From positions 310,001 through 374,000 of the forward strand of contig NZ_MKVA01000006.1 of assembly GCF_001899075.1 (NCBI RefSeq): a stretch of 64,000 bases of DNA. The letters are read 5' to 3'. Origin of the DNA: Devosia sp. 67-54 (GTDB lineage: Bacteria; Pseudomonadota; Alphaproteobacteria; Rhizobiales; Devosiaceae). The notes under the pieces are model-generated. The model was not told the DNA's origin and did not search any database. It saw nothing but the letters and a program-made list of their open reading frames with translations. Below are positions 56,644 through 64,000 of the stretch, piece by piece; the first letter of the stretch is position 1; each line of letters starts with the position of its first letter. The position numbers were made by a program, and so were the translations under genes.

Positions 56644-57627
56644 TTATCGCTCTACCGGAAGTACCGGGGCTTGTGAACCACCGGCGACGAGCGGCGCGAG
56701 GCGTTCGCGCACCCGCGTCTGCAGCGTGTCGCGCAGCGTGCGGTAGGCGCTGAGCACCGCCTCGCGGTTGCCCTCGGTCTCGGTCGGATCGGGCATCGGC
56801 CAGTGCTCGATGGCCGCCATTTCGAGGCCGCGGCGCTCGACCGCCTCGGGCGCGTCGGGGCTGAGGGTGACCACCAGGTCGAAGCGGTTGGCCACCAGCT
56901 CGTCCATGGTGTGCGGGGTATGCACCGACATGTCGACGCCGATCTCCTCCATCACCTCGTGCACGAACGCGTCGGCCTTGCCCGAGCGCACCCCGGCCGA
57001 GCGCGCGATCAGCCGGCCCGGGAAGAATTTGCGCGCCAGCGCCGCCGCGATCGGCGAGCGCACCGAATTCATCGAGCACACGAACAGCACCGAGGGCAGG
57101 TCGCTCTCGCGCTCGTCGATGCGGCTCGCATAGGGCTGCACCGCGCAGATCAGCGTGAACAGCCGCCGCGCCGTGTTGAGGTCCATCTCGAGCTTGTTGT
57201 CGAGCCGCGTGCGCAGCAGCTCGGCGGCCTCGTTGTGCAGGCCGCGCCGCGCCATGTCGACGGTCTCGATCCTGTAGGTCGAGGCCGTCTTGATGGCGTC
57301 GTAGTAGGAGTCGCGGATGCGGAAATAGTCGCGGATCAGCCGCCGGAACGGCGTCAGCGACAGATAATGCGCCGCGATCGGCTCGTAGGTCTCGGGGTTG
57401 CGCACGTCGAGCACGATGTAGTTGGCGACGATCGACACGTGCAGCGCGTACGGGCCGACCGACTTCACCCGCGCCGGGTGGAATTTGTTGGTCTCGACCA
57501 GATCGTAGATGGCGATGCGCCATTCGTGCACCTCGTCGGGATCGATCGAGGTGATGGTGTTGGGGTCGAGCGTGACGGCCACGATCCGGTCGGTCTTCTC
57601 GTCGAAGACGTGCGGCGTGAGCGCCAT
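56644..57627 (-). CDS. Fusion of UPF0262 protein and low-molecular-weight phosphatase
   Basis: 327 residues in one frame. Residues 1-168 are a UPF0262 protein ('RIVAVTLDPNTITSIDPDEVHEWRIAIYDLVE', 'RGLHNEAAELLRTRLDNKLEMDLNTARRLFTLICAV'), a family of unknown function. Residues 178-327 are a low-molecular-weight protein-tyrosine-phosphatase/ArsC-like domain: P-loop 'VLFVCSMNSVRSPIAAALARKFF' (C184-x5-R190) and the acid in 'EHWPMPDPTETEG'. In relatives these are, from memory, two adjacent genes; here the UPF0262 stop is missing and the junction reads 'CAVQPYASRIDERESDLPSVLF'. Follows hisD by one base and precedes maf by 3. Confidence 0.88.
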   Translation of the reverse strand: MALTPHVFDEKTDRIVAVTLDPNTITSIDPDEVHEWRIAIYDLVETNKFHPARVKSVGPYALHVSIVANYIVLDVRNPETYEPIAAHYLSLTPFRRLIRDYFRIRDSYYDAIKTASTYRIETVDMARRGLHNEAAELLRTRLDNKLEMDLNTARRLFTLICAVQPYASRIDERESDLPSVLFVCSMNSVRSPIAAALARKFFPGRLIARSAGVRSGKADAFVHEVMEEIGVDMSVHTPHTMDELVANRFDLVVTLSPDAPEAVERRGLEMAAIEHWPMPDPTETEGNREAVLSAYRTLRDTLQTRVRERLAPLVAGGSQAPVLPVER

Positions 57628-57628
57628 T

Positions 57629-58921
57629 TTACCGGTTGAGCCTGATCGAGATGGAGCGCCCGTGCGCGGCGAGCCCCTCGGTCTCGGCCAGCGTCACGGC
57701 GGCGCCGGCGAGCTCGGCCAGCGAGGCCGGATCGCAGCCCAGCAGCGAGGTGCGCTTCATGAAGTCGAGCACCCCCAGCCCCGAGGCGTAGCGCGCCGAG
57801 CGCGCCGTCGGCAGCACGTGGTTGGAGCCCCCGACATAGTCGCCGATCGCCTCCGGCGTGTGGTGGCCGAGGAAGATGGCGCCGGCATTGCGGATCTTCG
57901 GCTGCAGCGCCTGCGGATCGTCGAGCATCAGCTCGACATGCTCCGACGCGATGCGGTTGGCGAGCTCCACCGCCTCGCCCAGCGACTGCACCTGGATGAT
58001 GGCGCCGAACTCCTGCCAGCCGTCGCGGGCGATGTCGGCGCGCGGCAAGAGCGCGATCTGCCGCTCGACCTCGATGGCGACCGAATCGGCCAGCGCCGCA
58101 TCGGTGGTGACGAGGATGGACTGCGCCCCGCCGCCATGCTCGGCCTGCGCCAAAAGGTCGGCGGCCACCCACGACGGATTGGCGGATTTGTCGGCGATGA
58201 TCAGCACCTCCGACGGCCCGGCGATCGAATCGATGCCGACCGTGCCGAACACCTGCCGCTTGGCCGCCGCCACATAGGCGTTGCCCGGCCCGATGATCTT
58301 GTTGACCGGCTTGATGGTCTCGGTGCCGTAGGCGAGGGCGGCGATCGCCTGCGCCCCGCCGATGCGGTAGATCTCGGTGACGCCGGCGAGCCGCGCCGCC
58401 GCCAGCACCGCCGGGCTCACCTGCCCGTGCGGCGTCGGCACCGTGAGCGCGATGCGCCCGACGCCGGCGATGCGCGCCGGGATCGCCCCCATCAGCACGC
58501 TCGAGGGATAATTGGCGGTGCCGCCCGGCACGTAGATGCCGACGGCCTCCATCGGCGTCCACACCGTGCCCAGCGTCACGCCCAGCGGGTCCTGGTAGAC
58601 GTGGTCGAGCGGCTTCTGCTTTTCGTGGTGCGCCGCGATGCGGTCGTGCGCCAATTGTAACGCCGCTCTGACCTCGCCGCTGATCGACTGCTCCGCCGCC
58701 TCGATCTCGTCGGCCGAGAACGCCAGCGTCGCGGCGGTCAGCGGCAGCTTGTCGAAGCGGTCGGTATAGGCCAGCACCGCCTCGTCGCCGCGCGTCCGCA
58801 CGTCCTCGAGGATGGTGGCGACGGCGAGGCTGACCTCCTCGGAGGCCTCGCGCTTGCTGCCGAGCAGCGTCTCGAATTCCTCGGCGAAGCCGGCATGGCG
58901 GGAGTCGAGGCGGAACGGCAT
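57629..58921 (-). CDS. hisD: Histidinol dehydrogenase
   Basis: 430 residues from ATG 58921, overlapping the DUF2948 stop (TGATG). Catalyses the last two steps of histidine synthesis, histidinol to histidine, with NAD and zinc. Signature 'DLLAQAEHGGGAQSILVTTD' holds the Gln-x-x-His zinc ligands, 'EAVGIYVPGGTANYPSSVLM' binds NAD, and 'ASEHVELMLDD' contains the catalytic Glu-His. 'HTPEAIGDYVGGSNHVLPTARSARYASGL' completes the family core. The other his genes are not nearby; isolation from them is usual in this order. Confidence 0.97.
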   Translation of the reverse strand: MPFRLDSRHAGFAEEFETLLGSKREASEEVSLAVATILEDVRTRGDEAVLAYTDRFDKLPLTAATLAFSADEIEAAEQSISGEVRAALQLAHDRIAAHHEKQKPLDHVYQDPLGVTLGTVWTPMEAVGIYVPGGTANYPSSVLMGAIPARIAGVGRIALTVPTPHGQVSPAVLAAARLAGVTEIYRIGGAQAIAALAYGTETIKPVNKIIGPGNAYVAAAKRQVFGTVGIDSIAGPSEVLIIADKSANPSWVAADLLAQAEHGGGAQSILVTTDAALADSVAIEVERQIALLPRADIARDGWQEFGAIIQVQSLGEAVELANRIASEHVELMLDDPQALQPKIRNAGAIFLGHHTPEAIGDYVGGSNHVLPTARSARYASGLGVLDFMKRTSLLGCDPASLAELAGAAVTLAETEGLAAHGRSISIRLNR

Positions 58922-59343
58922 CAGGCGGTATGCTCCGGGGTGGCCTTGGCCGCCCAGGCGGCGCCGAGATCCATCAGCCGCGCCTCGAGGCATTCGACCT
59001 CGAGCCGCACCGTGCCGCCGCCGGCGAAATCGAGGTCCACGACCCCCGCCGGCGCGTCGGCTTCGGTGAAGCGGATGGCGAGCAGTTCGAGCACGCCGTC
59101 GACGGCATTGGTGTCGAAGCCGGAAACCTTGACGTCGGTGACGCGGTCGAAATGCAGCGCGGCGCGCTTGCGCTGCCGGGTGCGGCCCTGGTCTTCCCAG
59201 GCGAAGCGGTTCATCAGCAGGGCGAAGCGGTGGTCGGCGCGGGCAAAGCCCATGTCGCCGACGCGCACCACGGCGTCCTGCGTGGTGGCGGAAATCACGT
59301 CGAGGTCTTCGCTGTCGAGCGCCAGCAATTTGAGGTCGGGCAT
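58921..59343 (-). CDS. DUF2948 family protein
   Basis: 140 residues from ATG 59343 ('PDLKLLALDSEDLDVISATTQDAVVRVGDMGFARADHRFALLMNRFAWEDQ'); longer frames to 59448 add no family-like sequence. DUF2948 is an alphaproteobacterial family encoded just before hisD, function unknown. Later 'RKRAALHFDRVTDVKVSGFD' and 'ITFTEADAPAGVVDLDFAGGGTVRLEVECLEARLMDLG'-type sequence is typical. In relatives murA usually stands directly upstream; here there are about 840 bp without a supported gene. Confidence 0.9.
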   Translation of the reverse strand: MPDLKLLALDSEDLDVISATTQDAVVRVGDMGFARADHRFALLMNRFAWEDQGRTRQRKRAALHFDRVTDVKVSGFDTNAVDGVLELLAIRFTEADAPAGVVDLDFAGGGTVRLEVECLEARLMDLGAAWAAKATPEHTA

Positions 59344-59879
59344 CGGAATATGTCCGGAATTGAGGATGTTGCGGCTCAAATGGGCGTTGGCGGCACGATC
59401 TACAAGCATTGGGGTCTCCGAGTCCATGGCCGAGCCGAATTGTCCCACGCGCCGGGGCGCTGGGGGTTTGCCCTGCCGCGGCGCAAGAGCGGGCCGCGGA
59501 CGGAGTGCGCCGGGCGCCTCCGAGACTGGGACTGAGTGCGAGGCACCCAGCGCAGCTCCGCGGCGAGGTTTTGGGAACAGTCGGGCGGGAGGGCGCCTTG
59601 AGACGCCCCGCGACCCGAACGCTGGACCCGGGACGGCGCGACCGCCATCCCGCTCGCCCCGTCCACCCGGCCCCTCGTCAGAGCCCCGCGGTTATGCGGT
59701 GGACGGTGCGGCCATTGTACGGCCGTGCCGAAGGGGGGTGGACAAGGTTTCTGCGGAGGCGGGGCAGGCCGTTGCGCGCGCAGGGGAAACGGCGGGGATA
59801 GCGGTGTCGGAGGGGAGGGGCGTGCGGGTCCTCGACCGGCGGGGACGACCGAGCAGCACGCGTGGTATTTGCAGTCTGG
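59344..59879. other. Gene-poor stretch between DUF2948 and the palindromic repeat
   Basis: 536 bases in which I find no credible gene. Several frames stay open on both strands because of the high GC content, but they lack ribosome-binding sites and recognisable families. The promoter of the DUF2948-hisD unit must lie near its left end. This is where murA would stand in related genomes. Confidence 0.6.
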
Positions 59880-60069
59880 CACCTCGCCCCTCAGGGGAGA
59901 GGTCGGCGCCTTGGCGAGCGGAGCGAGCCTAGAAGCCGGGTGAGGGGTGCGATCGCTCAATCACCGCGCTGCTGCCGCAACGCGCAAGGTTCATCACCGC
60001 ACCCCTCACCCGCTTGCTAGGCTCGCTCCGCTCACCAAGCGCGCGACCTCTCCCCTGAGGGGAGAGGTG
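59880..60069. repeat. Long imperfect inverted repeat (Rhizobiales-type intergenic palindrome)
   Basis: The left arm 59880-59948 and right arm 60001-60069 are inverted copies about 69 bp long with about seven mismatches, separated by 52 bp. Each arm holds the sub-palindrome CTCCCCTGAGGGGAG or a close variant and the segment GAGCGGAGCGAGCCTAG. Similar repeats are scattered between genes in many Rhizobiales. Probably a non-autonomous mobile repeat; it can also fold as a large hairpin in RNA. Confidence 0.8.
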
Positions 60070-60184
60070 ATGCCGACTGCGGGGCGCGGTCGGACGGCGA
60101 CTTCGGTGCGGCGTCGCAACGCTGGCGCCGGGTTTGCATTTCTGCCGCGGGGGCGGCATCAACGGGCAGCAACGGAGGTCGGCG

Positions 60185-61840
60185 ATGAGCGGCGAGTGGT
60201 GGCGGGGCGGGGTGATCTATCAGGTGTATCCGCGCTCCTTCCAGGACACCAATGGCGACGGCGTCGGCGACCTGCCCGGCATCATGCGGCGGCTCGACCA
60301 CATCGCCTCGCTGGGCGTCGACTGCATCTGGCTGAGCCCGATCACCCAGTCGCCGCAGGCCGACATGGGCTACGACGTGTCCGACTACAAGGAAGTGGAT
60401 CGGCTGTTCGGCACGCTCGAGGATTTCGACGCGCTGGTCGAGCGCGCCCATGCGCTGGGGCTGAAGGTGATCATGGACCAGGTGCTGAGCCACACCTCCG
60501 ACAAGCATCCATGGTTCCAGGAGAGCCGGCTCAACCGCACCAATTCGCGCGCCGACTGGTATGTGTGGGCCGATCCCAGGCGCGACGGCACGCCGCCCAA
60601 CAACTGGCCGAGCGTGTTCGGCGGCCGCGCCTGGGAGTGGAACCCGAGCCGCGGCCAGTACTACTTCCACAATTTCCTGCTCGAGCAGCCCGACCTCAAT
60701 TTCCACAATCCGGCGGTGCAGGACGCGGTGCTCGACGTGCTGCGCTTCTGGCTCGAGCGCGGCGTCGACGGCTTCCGGCTCGACACCGTCAACTACTATT
60801 TCCACGACCGGCAATTGCGCAGCAATCCGCCGGCGCGGCGGCCCAGGCACCTGCCCTACGCGGTCAACCCCTACGACATGCAGGAGCACCGCTACGGCAA
60901 GAGCCAGCCCGAGAACGTCACCTTCCTCAAGCGCGTGCGGGCGCTGCTCGACCAGTTCCCCGGCACCACCACGGTGGGCGAGGTGGGCGACAGCCATATC
61001 GGGCTCAGGCTGATGGGCGAGTACACCTCGGGCGGCGACAAGCTGCACATGGCCTATACCTTCGACATGCTGGGCAACGAGTTCAGCGCCGCCCATTTCG
61101 GCGGCAAGATGCAGCGCTTCTTCGACGCCAACAAGGACGGCTGGCCGTGCTGGAGCTTTTCCAACCACGACGTCGACCGCCATGTGAGCCGCTGGCTGAA
61201 GCATGCGCGCGAGCCGGCGGCGCTGGCGCGGCAGGCGGTGGCGATGCTGATCGCGCTCAAGGGCTCGATCTGCCTCTACCAGGGCGAGGAACTGGGGCTG
61301 CCGCAGGCCGACATGCTGTTCGAGGAGCTGACCGATCCGCCCGGCATCCGCTTCTGGCCCGAATACAAGGGCCGCGACGGCGAACGCACGCCGATGCCGT
61401 GGGACGCCGGCGAGGCACCCAACGGCTTCACCACCGGCACGCCCTGGCTGCCGGTGAAGCCGAACCATTCGGCGCTGGCCGTGGCCGGCCAGAACGACGA
61501 CCCGGACTCGACGCTGAACCATTATCGCGCCGCGCTGGCCTTCCGCCGCGCCCATCCGGCGCTGAAGGACGGCGACATCGAGGTGCTGAAGCTGGGCGAG
61601 CCGGTGCTCGGCTTCCGCCGCTGGACCGGCGCGGAACGCCTCGTCTGCCTCTACAATCTGTCGCCCGACCCGGTGCGGGTAACGGTGGCCGGCGCGGCCG
61701 ACATGCTGCTGGCCCAGGACGCCGAGCGCCGCAAGGACAAGCTGCTGCTCGGCCCGAACGGCTTCGCTTTTCTGGGGGAGAGTGGGGAAGGGCTGTCGGT
61801 GAAATATCGCGGCGGCGGGAAACGCCGTTCCAATATGTAG
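60185..61840 (+). CDS. GH13 alpha-glucosidase
   Basis: 551 residues from ATG 60185, with GGAGG 7 nt upstream. Opens 'GVIYQVYPRSFQDTNGDGVGDLPGIMRRLDHIASLGVDCIWLSPI', the GH13 oligo-glucosidase start. Active site: nucleophile Asp200 in 'GFRLDTVNYYF', acid/base Glu266 in 'TTVGEVGDS', stabiliser Asp329 in 'FSNHDVDR'. Cleaves or transfers alpha-glucosides (maltose, isomaltose or sucrose type). No signal peptide, so cytoplasmic. No transporter is adjacent. Flanked by palindromic repeats on both sides. Confidence 0.94.
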   Translation: MSGEWWRGGVIYQVYPRSFQDTNGDGVGDLPGIMRRLDHIASLGVDCIWLSPITQSPQADMGYDVSDYKEVDRLFGTLEDFDALVERAHALGLKVIMDQVLSHTSDKHPWFQESRLNRTNSRADWYVWADPRRDGTPPNNWPSVFGGRAWEWNPSRGQYYFHNFLLEQPDLNFHNPAVQDAVLDVLRFWLERGVDGFRLDTVNYYFHDRQLRSNPPARRPRHLPYAVNPYDMQEHRYGKSQPENVTFLKRVRALLDQFPGTTTVGEVGDSHIGLRLMGEYTSGGDKLHMAYTFDMLGNEFSAAHFGGKMQRFFDANKDGWPCWSFSNHDVDRHVSRWLKHAREPAALARQAVAMLIALKGSICLYQGEELGLPQADMLFEELTDPPGIRFWPEYKGRDGERTPMPWDAGEAPNGFTTGTPWLPVKPNHSALAVAGQNDDPDSTLNHYRAALAFRRAHPALKDGDIEVLKLGEPVLGFRRWTGAERLVCLYNLSPDPVRVTVAGAADMLLAQDAERRKDKLLLGPNGFAFLGESGEGLSVKYRGGGKRRSNM

Positions 61841-61876
61841 GGGCGTCTTCCCCGCGATCTCTGATCCGGTGATCGT

Positions 61877-61990
61877 GGCCCCCACCCCCGGCCCCTCCCC
61901 GCAAGGGGGAGGGGGGCGATGGGGCCGCAAGCACCAGGGGTGCAGTCAGGCGCCCCTCCCCCTTGCGGGGAGGGGATGGGGGTGGGGGCC
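61877..61990. repeat. Inverted repeat between convergent genes
   Basis: The left arm from 61877 (GGCCCCCACCCCCGGCCCCT and on to about 61917) is inverted at 61951-61990 with only a few differences over about 40 bp. Each arm also contains the small hairpin CTCCCCGCAAGGGGGAG. A different sequence family from the 59880 repeat but of the same type. It lies between the alpha-glucosidase and a minus-strand gene and may terminate both. Confidence 0.72.
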
Positions 61991-62017
61991 CCAGCCGCGA
62001 TGCGGCGTCGGAGCCGG

Positions 62018-62326
62018 TCAGCTCAGCTTGTTGACCAGCGCCAGCGAGTCGGGGTCGTAGAGCGCGACGACCGTGTGGCCGTTGTCGTCGGTGTACTGCA
62101 CCTTGAAGCAGCCGTTCCACTCTTCGATGGTCGGCGCCAGCTTGGTCCGAAGCTGCAATTGCGCCGCGAGCTGGTGCTTGGCCTGGTTGATGAGATCCTG
62201 GTTGTTGCCGGTGTCGCAGCGCAGCGCGCCGGTGCCCATCTGGTCGGCCGCGAAAGCCGGGGCCGAAGCCACGGCGCCGCCGGCCAGCAGGGTGGTGGCG
62301 AGCAGCAGGGTCGAGAGGGTTTTCAT
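62018..62326 (-). CDS. Small periplasmic protein with WNGC motif
   Basis: 102 residues. Signal peptide MKTLSTLLLATTLLAGGAVASAPAFA. The mature part of about 76 residues has two Cys ('LRCDTGNN' and 'EEWNGCFKVQYTDDNGHTVVALYDPDSLALVNKLS') that could form a disulphide. No known family. The WNGC...YDxDSL pattern recurs in the next gene, so the two are related. Confidence 0.75.
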   Translation of the reverse strand: MKTLSTLLLATTLLAGGAVASAPAFAADQMGTGALRCDTGNNQDLINQAKHQLAAQLQLRTKLAPTIEEWNGCFKVQYTDDNGHTVVALYDPDSLALVNKLS

Positions 62327-62489
62327 TTTAGGTCGTCCTTGTTCTTTGGAGGGAGGAACAAGGCGTTATGTGGGGCGGTTCGTCCCCGCCTGCCACTTAC
62401 AACGGCCTGAAATTTATGAATTCGCGGCAACGCCGGACAGGATTTTCACGACTGCGCGACGCGCCGCAACAAAGGGCGCGCCGCGAGCG

Positions 62490-62786
62490 TTAACGGAGCT
62501 CGCGCAGCGAGTCGTAATCGTAGAATTTCATCTGCTGGTGGCCGCTGCCGTCGTCGACGAAGGTCTGGATGCAGCCGTTCCAGAAGCGGGTCATGTTGGC
62601 GTCGATGCCGCGGGCCCGCAGCCGCCGCTCGGCATTTTCCGCCGCCCCGATCTCGTCATAGGCCGGCGTGCCGTCGGCGTTGAAATGATCGAAGGGCGGG
62701 CCGTCGCACATCGGCACTGCCAGCACCGCCGGGGCAGGGGACGCGAACAGCACCAGCGCGCTCAATAGAACAAGATTCTTCTTCAT
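62490..62786 (-). CDS. Small periplasmic protein with WNGC motif, paralogue
   Basis: 98 residues. Signal peptide MKKNLVLLSALVLFASPAPAVLA. The mature part includes 'MCDGPPFDHF', 'GAAENAERRLRARGIDANMTRFWNGCIQTFVDDGSGHQQMKFYDYDSLREL'. Shares WNGC, a following acidic-Gly-His turn and YDxDSL with the gene at 62018. The start overlaps the M20 hydrolase stop (ATGA), so it is in the same transcript. Function unknown; two conserved Cys suggest a small disulphide-linked fold. Confidence 0.75.
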   Translation of the reverse strand: MKKNLVLLSALVLFASPAPAVLAVPMCDGPPFDHFNADGTPAYDEIGAAENAERRLRARGIDANMTRFWNGCIQTFVDDGSGHQQMKFYDYDSLRELR

Positions 62787-63955
62787 GCTGTGACCGGCAG
62801 AGCCGTCTCCACGAGTTTGATCCAGTAGCTCACCCCCACGGGGATGATCTCGTCGTTGAAATCATAGGTGTCGGTGTGCAGGTCCGACGAGGGGCCGTTG
62901 CCGAGCAGGATATAGGCGCCCGGCCGGGCCTGCAGCATATAGGCGAAATCCTCGCCGCCCATGGTGCCGTCGGCCTTGGCGTCGACGCGCTCGGCGCCGG
63001 AGATGGCGCGCGCCACGTCGGCGGCGAAGGCGGTCGGGCCGGGGGCGTTGACCGTCACCGGATAGCCGTTGCGATAGTGGATCGCCGCGGTGGCCCCGAA
63101 ACTTCCGACGATGCCGTTGGTCACGGCGCGCAGGCGCTCCTCCATGAAGCTTCTCACGCTTTCGTCCAGCGTCCGCACCGTGCCGGTGAGCTTGACCGTG
63201 CGCGGGATGACGTTGAACGCGGTGCCTGCTTCTACCATGGTTACCGACAGCACGGATTCGCGCATCGGATCAACATTGCGCGACACGATGGTCTGCAGCG
63301 CCAGGATCAGCTGCGCCGCGATCACCACCGGATCGATGGTGTTGTGCGGCAGCGCCGCGTGCCCACCCCGGCCCTCGATGGTGATCTGGAACTCGTCGGT
63401 GGCGGCCATGATGCCGCCCTCGCGGATGCCGAACTGCCCCGCCGGCAGGCCGGGAAGGTTGTGCAGCCCGTAGAACTCCTCGATCCCGAAGCGCTCGACC
63501 AGCCCGTCCTGCAGCATGGCGCGGCCGCCCGCCCCGCCTTCCTCGGCCGGCTGGAAGACGAGGACCGCGGTGCCCTCGAAATTGCGCGTCTCGGCCAGGT
63601 ATTTCGCGGCGCCCAGCAGCATCGCGGTGTGACCGTCATGGCCGCAGGCATGCATCTTGCCGCCGACCGTCGAGGTATAGGGCTTGCCGGTGCGCTCGGT
63701 GATGGGCAGCGCATCCATGTCGGCGCGCAGCGCGATCGTCCGTCCGGCCCCGCCATTGCGGCCCCTGATCACCGCCACGACGCCGGTGCGCCCGATGCCC
63801 GTCGCCACCTCGTCGGCGCCGAATTGCCTGAGCAGCTCCGCCACCCGCCCGGCGGTGCGCTCGACGTCGTATTGAAGCTCGGGATGGCGGTGGAAATCCT
63901 GCCGCCACTCAGCGATCTCGCGCTGGAATTCGGCGACGCGATTGATGATGGGCAT
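62783..63955 (-). CDS. M20-family amidohydrolase
   Basis: 390 residues. 'EWRQDFHRHPELQYDVERTAGRVAELLRQFGADEV' is the usual start of M20D amidohydrolases (hippurate, N-acyl amino acid or IAA-amino acid hydrolases). Metal ligands: 'MHACGHDGHTAMLLGAAKYL', 'VFQPAEEGGAGGRAML', 'GLHNLPGLPAGQFGIREGGIMAA' and the late His near 'SDLHTDTYDFNDEIIPVGVSYW'. The dimerisation domain is 'GRGGHAALPHNTIDPVVIAAQLILALQTIVSRNVDP'. Cytoplasmic. Exact substrate unknown. The start is 45 bp from the window edge. Confidence 0.92.
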   Translation of the reverse strand: MPIINRVAEFQREIAEWRQDFHRHPELQYDVERTAGRVAELLRQFGADEVATGIGRTGVVAVIRGRNGGAGRTIALRADMDALPITERTGKPYTSTVGGKMHACGHDGHTAMLLGAAKYLAETRNFEGTAVLVFQPAEEGGAGGRAMLQDGLVERFGIEEFYGLHNLPGLPAGQFGIREGGIMAATDEFQITIEGRGGHAALPHNTIDPVVIAAQLILALQTIVSRNVDPMRESVLSVTMVEAGTAFNVIPRTVKLTGTVRTLDESVRSFMEERLRAVTNGIVGSFGATAAIHYRNGYPVTVNAPGPTAFAADVARAISGAERVDAKADGTMGGEDFAYMLQARPGAYILLGNGPSSDLHTDTYDFNDEIIPVGVSYWIKLVETALPVTA

Positions 63956-64000
63956 ATCGAACCTGCTGCTAAAGACGCAATGTGCCGGTTTGCGGTGGAA

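Noticed and set aside
59409-59943. Plus-strand frames of 60-130 codons in the gap before the palindromic repeat
   Set aside because: Arg/Pro/Gly-rich products without start signals or families, one of them running into the repeat arm; consistent with non-coding GC-rich DNA.
61919-62410. A 163-codon plus-strand frame opposite the first WNGC gene
   Set aside because: It begins in the inverted repeat and runs antisense to a gene with a clear signal peptide.

Overview
The window is GC-rich alphaproteobacterial chromosome, most likely Hyphomicrobiales (Rhizobiales) and Devosia-like. Evidence: a circularly permuted two-piece tmRNA with an ANDN-type tag; the linked order DUF2948-hisD-UPF0262/phosphatase-maf-yacG-tRNA-Phe; an SspB/ribbon-helix-helix pair; and a tiny basic ORF just ahead of murA. 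Genus level is inference. Most genes are tightly packed, with ATGA, GTGA or TGATG overlaps.

Layout, left half. 1-4443: end of an AsmA-like protein, then RHH, sspB and ssrA on the minus strand, and a VapBC-type toxin-antitoxin pair. 4540-7718: a thymidylate/folate operon (thyA, DUF4424, MazG-like, GNAT, dihydrofolate reductase). 7778-13455: membrane proteolysis (hflK, hflC, a Do-family protease), serB and miaA. 13452-16674: MATE exporter, SH3 protein, a frameshifted SH3-like remnant and an SGNH hydrolase. 16699-24160: a LacI-controlled carbohydrate ABC-transport operon with an FAD oxidoreductase and a TIM-barrel protein; two tandem palindromic operators sit between it and the divergent SGNH gene.

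24235-40042 is an integrated element in the 3' end of tRNA-Thr(GGT), bounded by 28-bp direct repeats (26/28 identical). It carries an integrase, two AlpA-like regulators, a PrtN-like activator facing an XRE-type repressor, a P4/D5-type helicase, a small terminase, and three large genes that look like a podovirus internal-virion (ejection) module with a muramidase-like protein. I see no large terminase, portal, capsid or tail gene. All its frames look intact. This resembles a phage satellite more than a decaying prophage, and it is the most interesting part of the window.

Right half. 40206-50069: small protein plus murA, a 2-hydroxyacid dehydrogenase, an SDR overlapping a GH15 glucoamylase-like gene, the ATP-grasp/alpha-E/transglutaminase-like trio (the last lacks its catalytic Cys) and an AEC transporter. 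50200-53216: glpD-glpK. 53229-55722: a CAP lipoprotein, a one-TM small protein, a polytopic membrane protein and tRNA-Phe. 55811-59343: yacG, maf, a UPF0262-phosphatase fusion, hisD and DUF2948. 59344-63955: palindromic repeats, a GH13 alpha-glucosidase, two related small exported proteins and an M20 amidohydrolase. I saw no rRNA and no CRISPR array.
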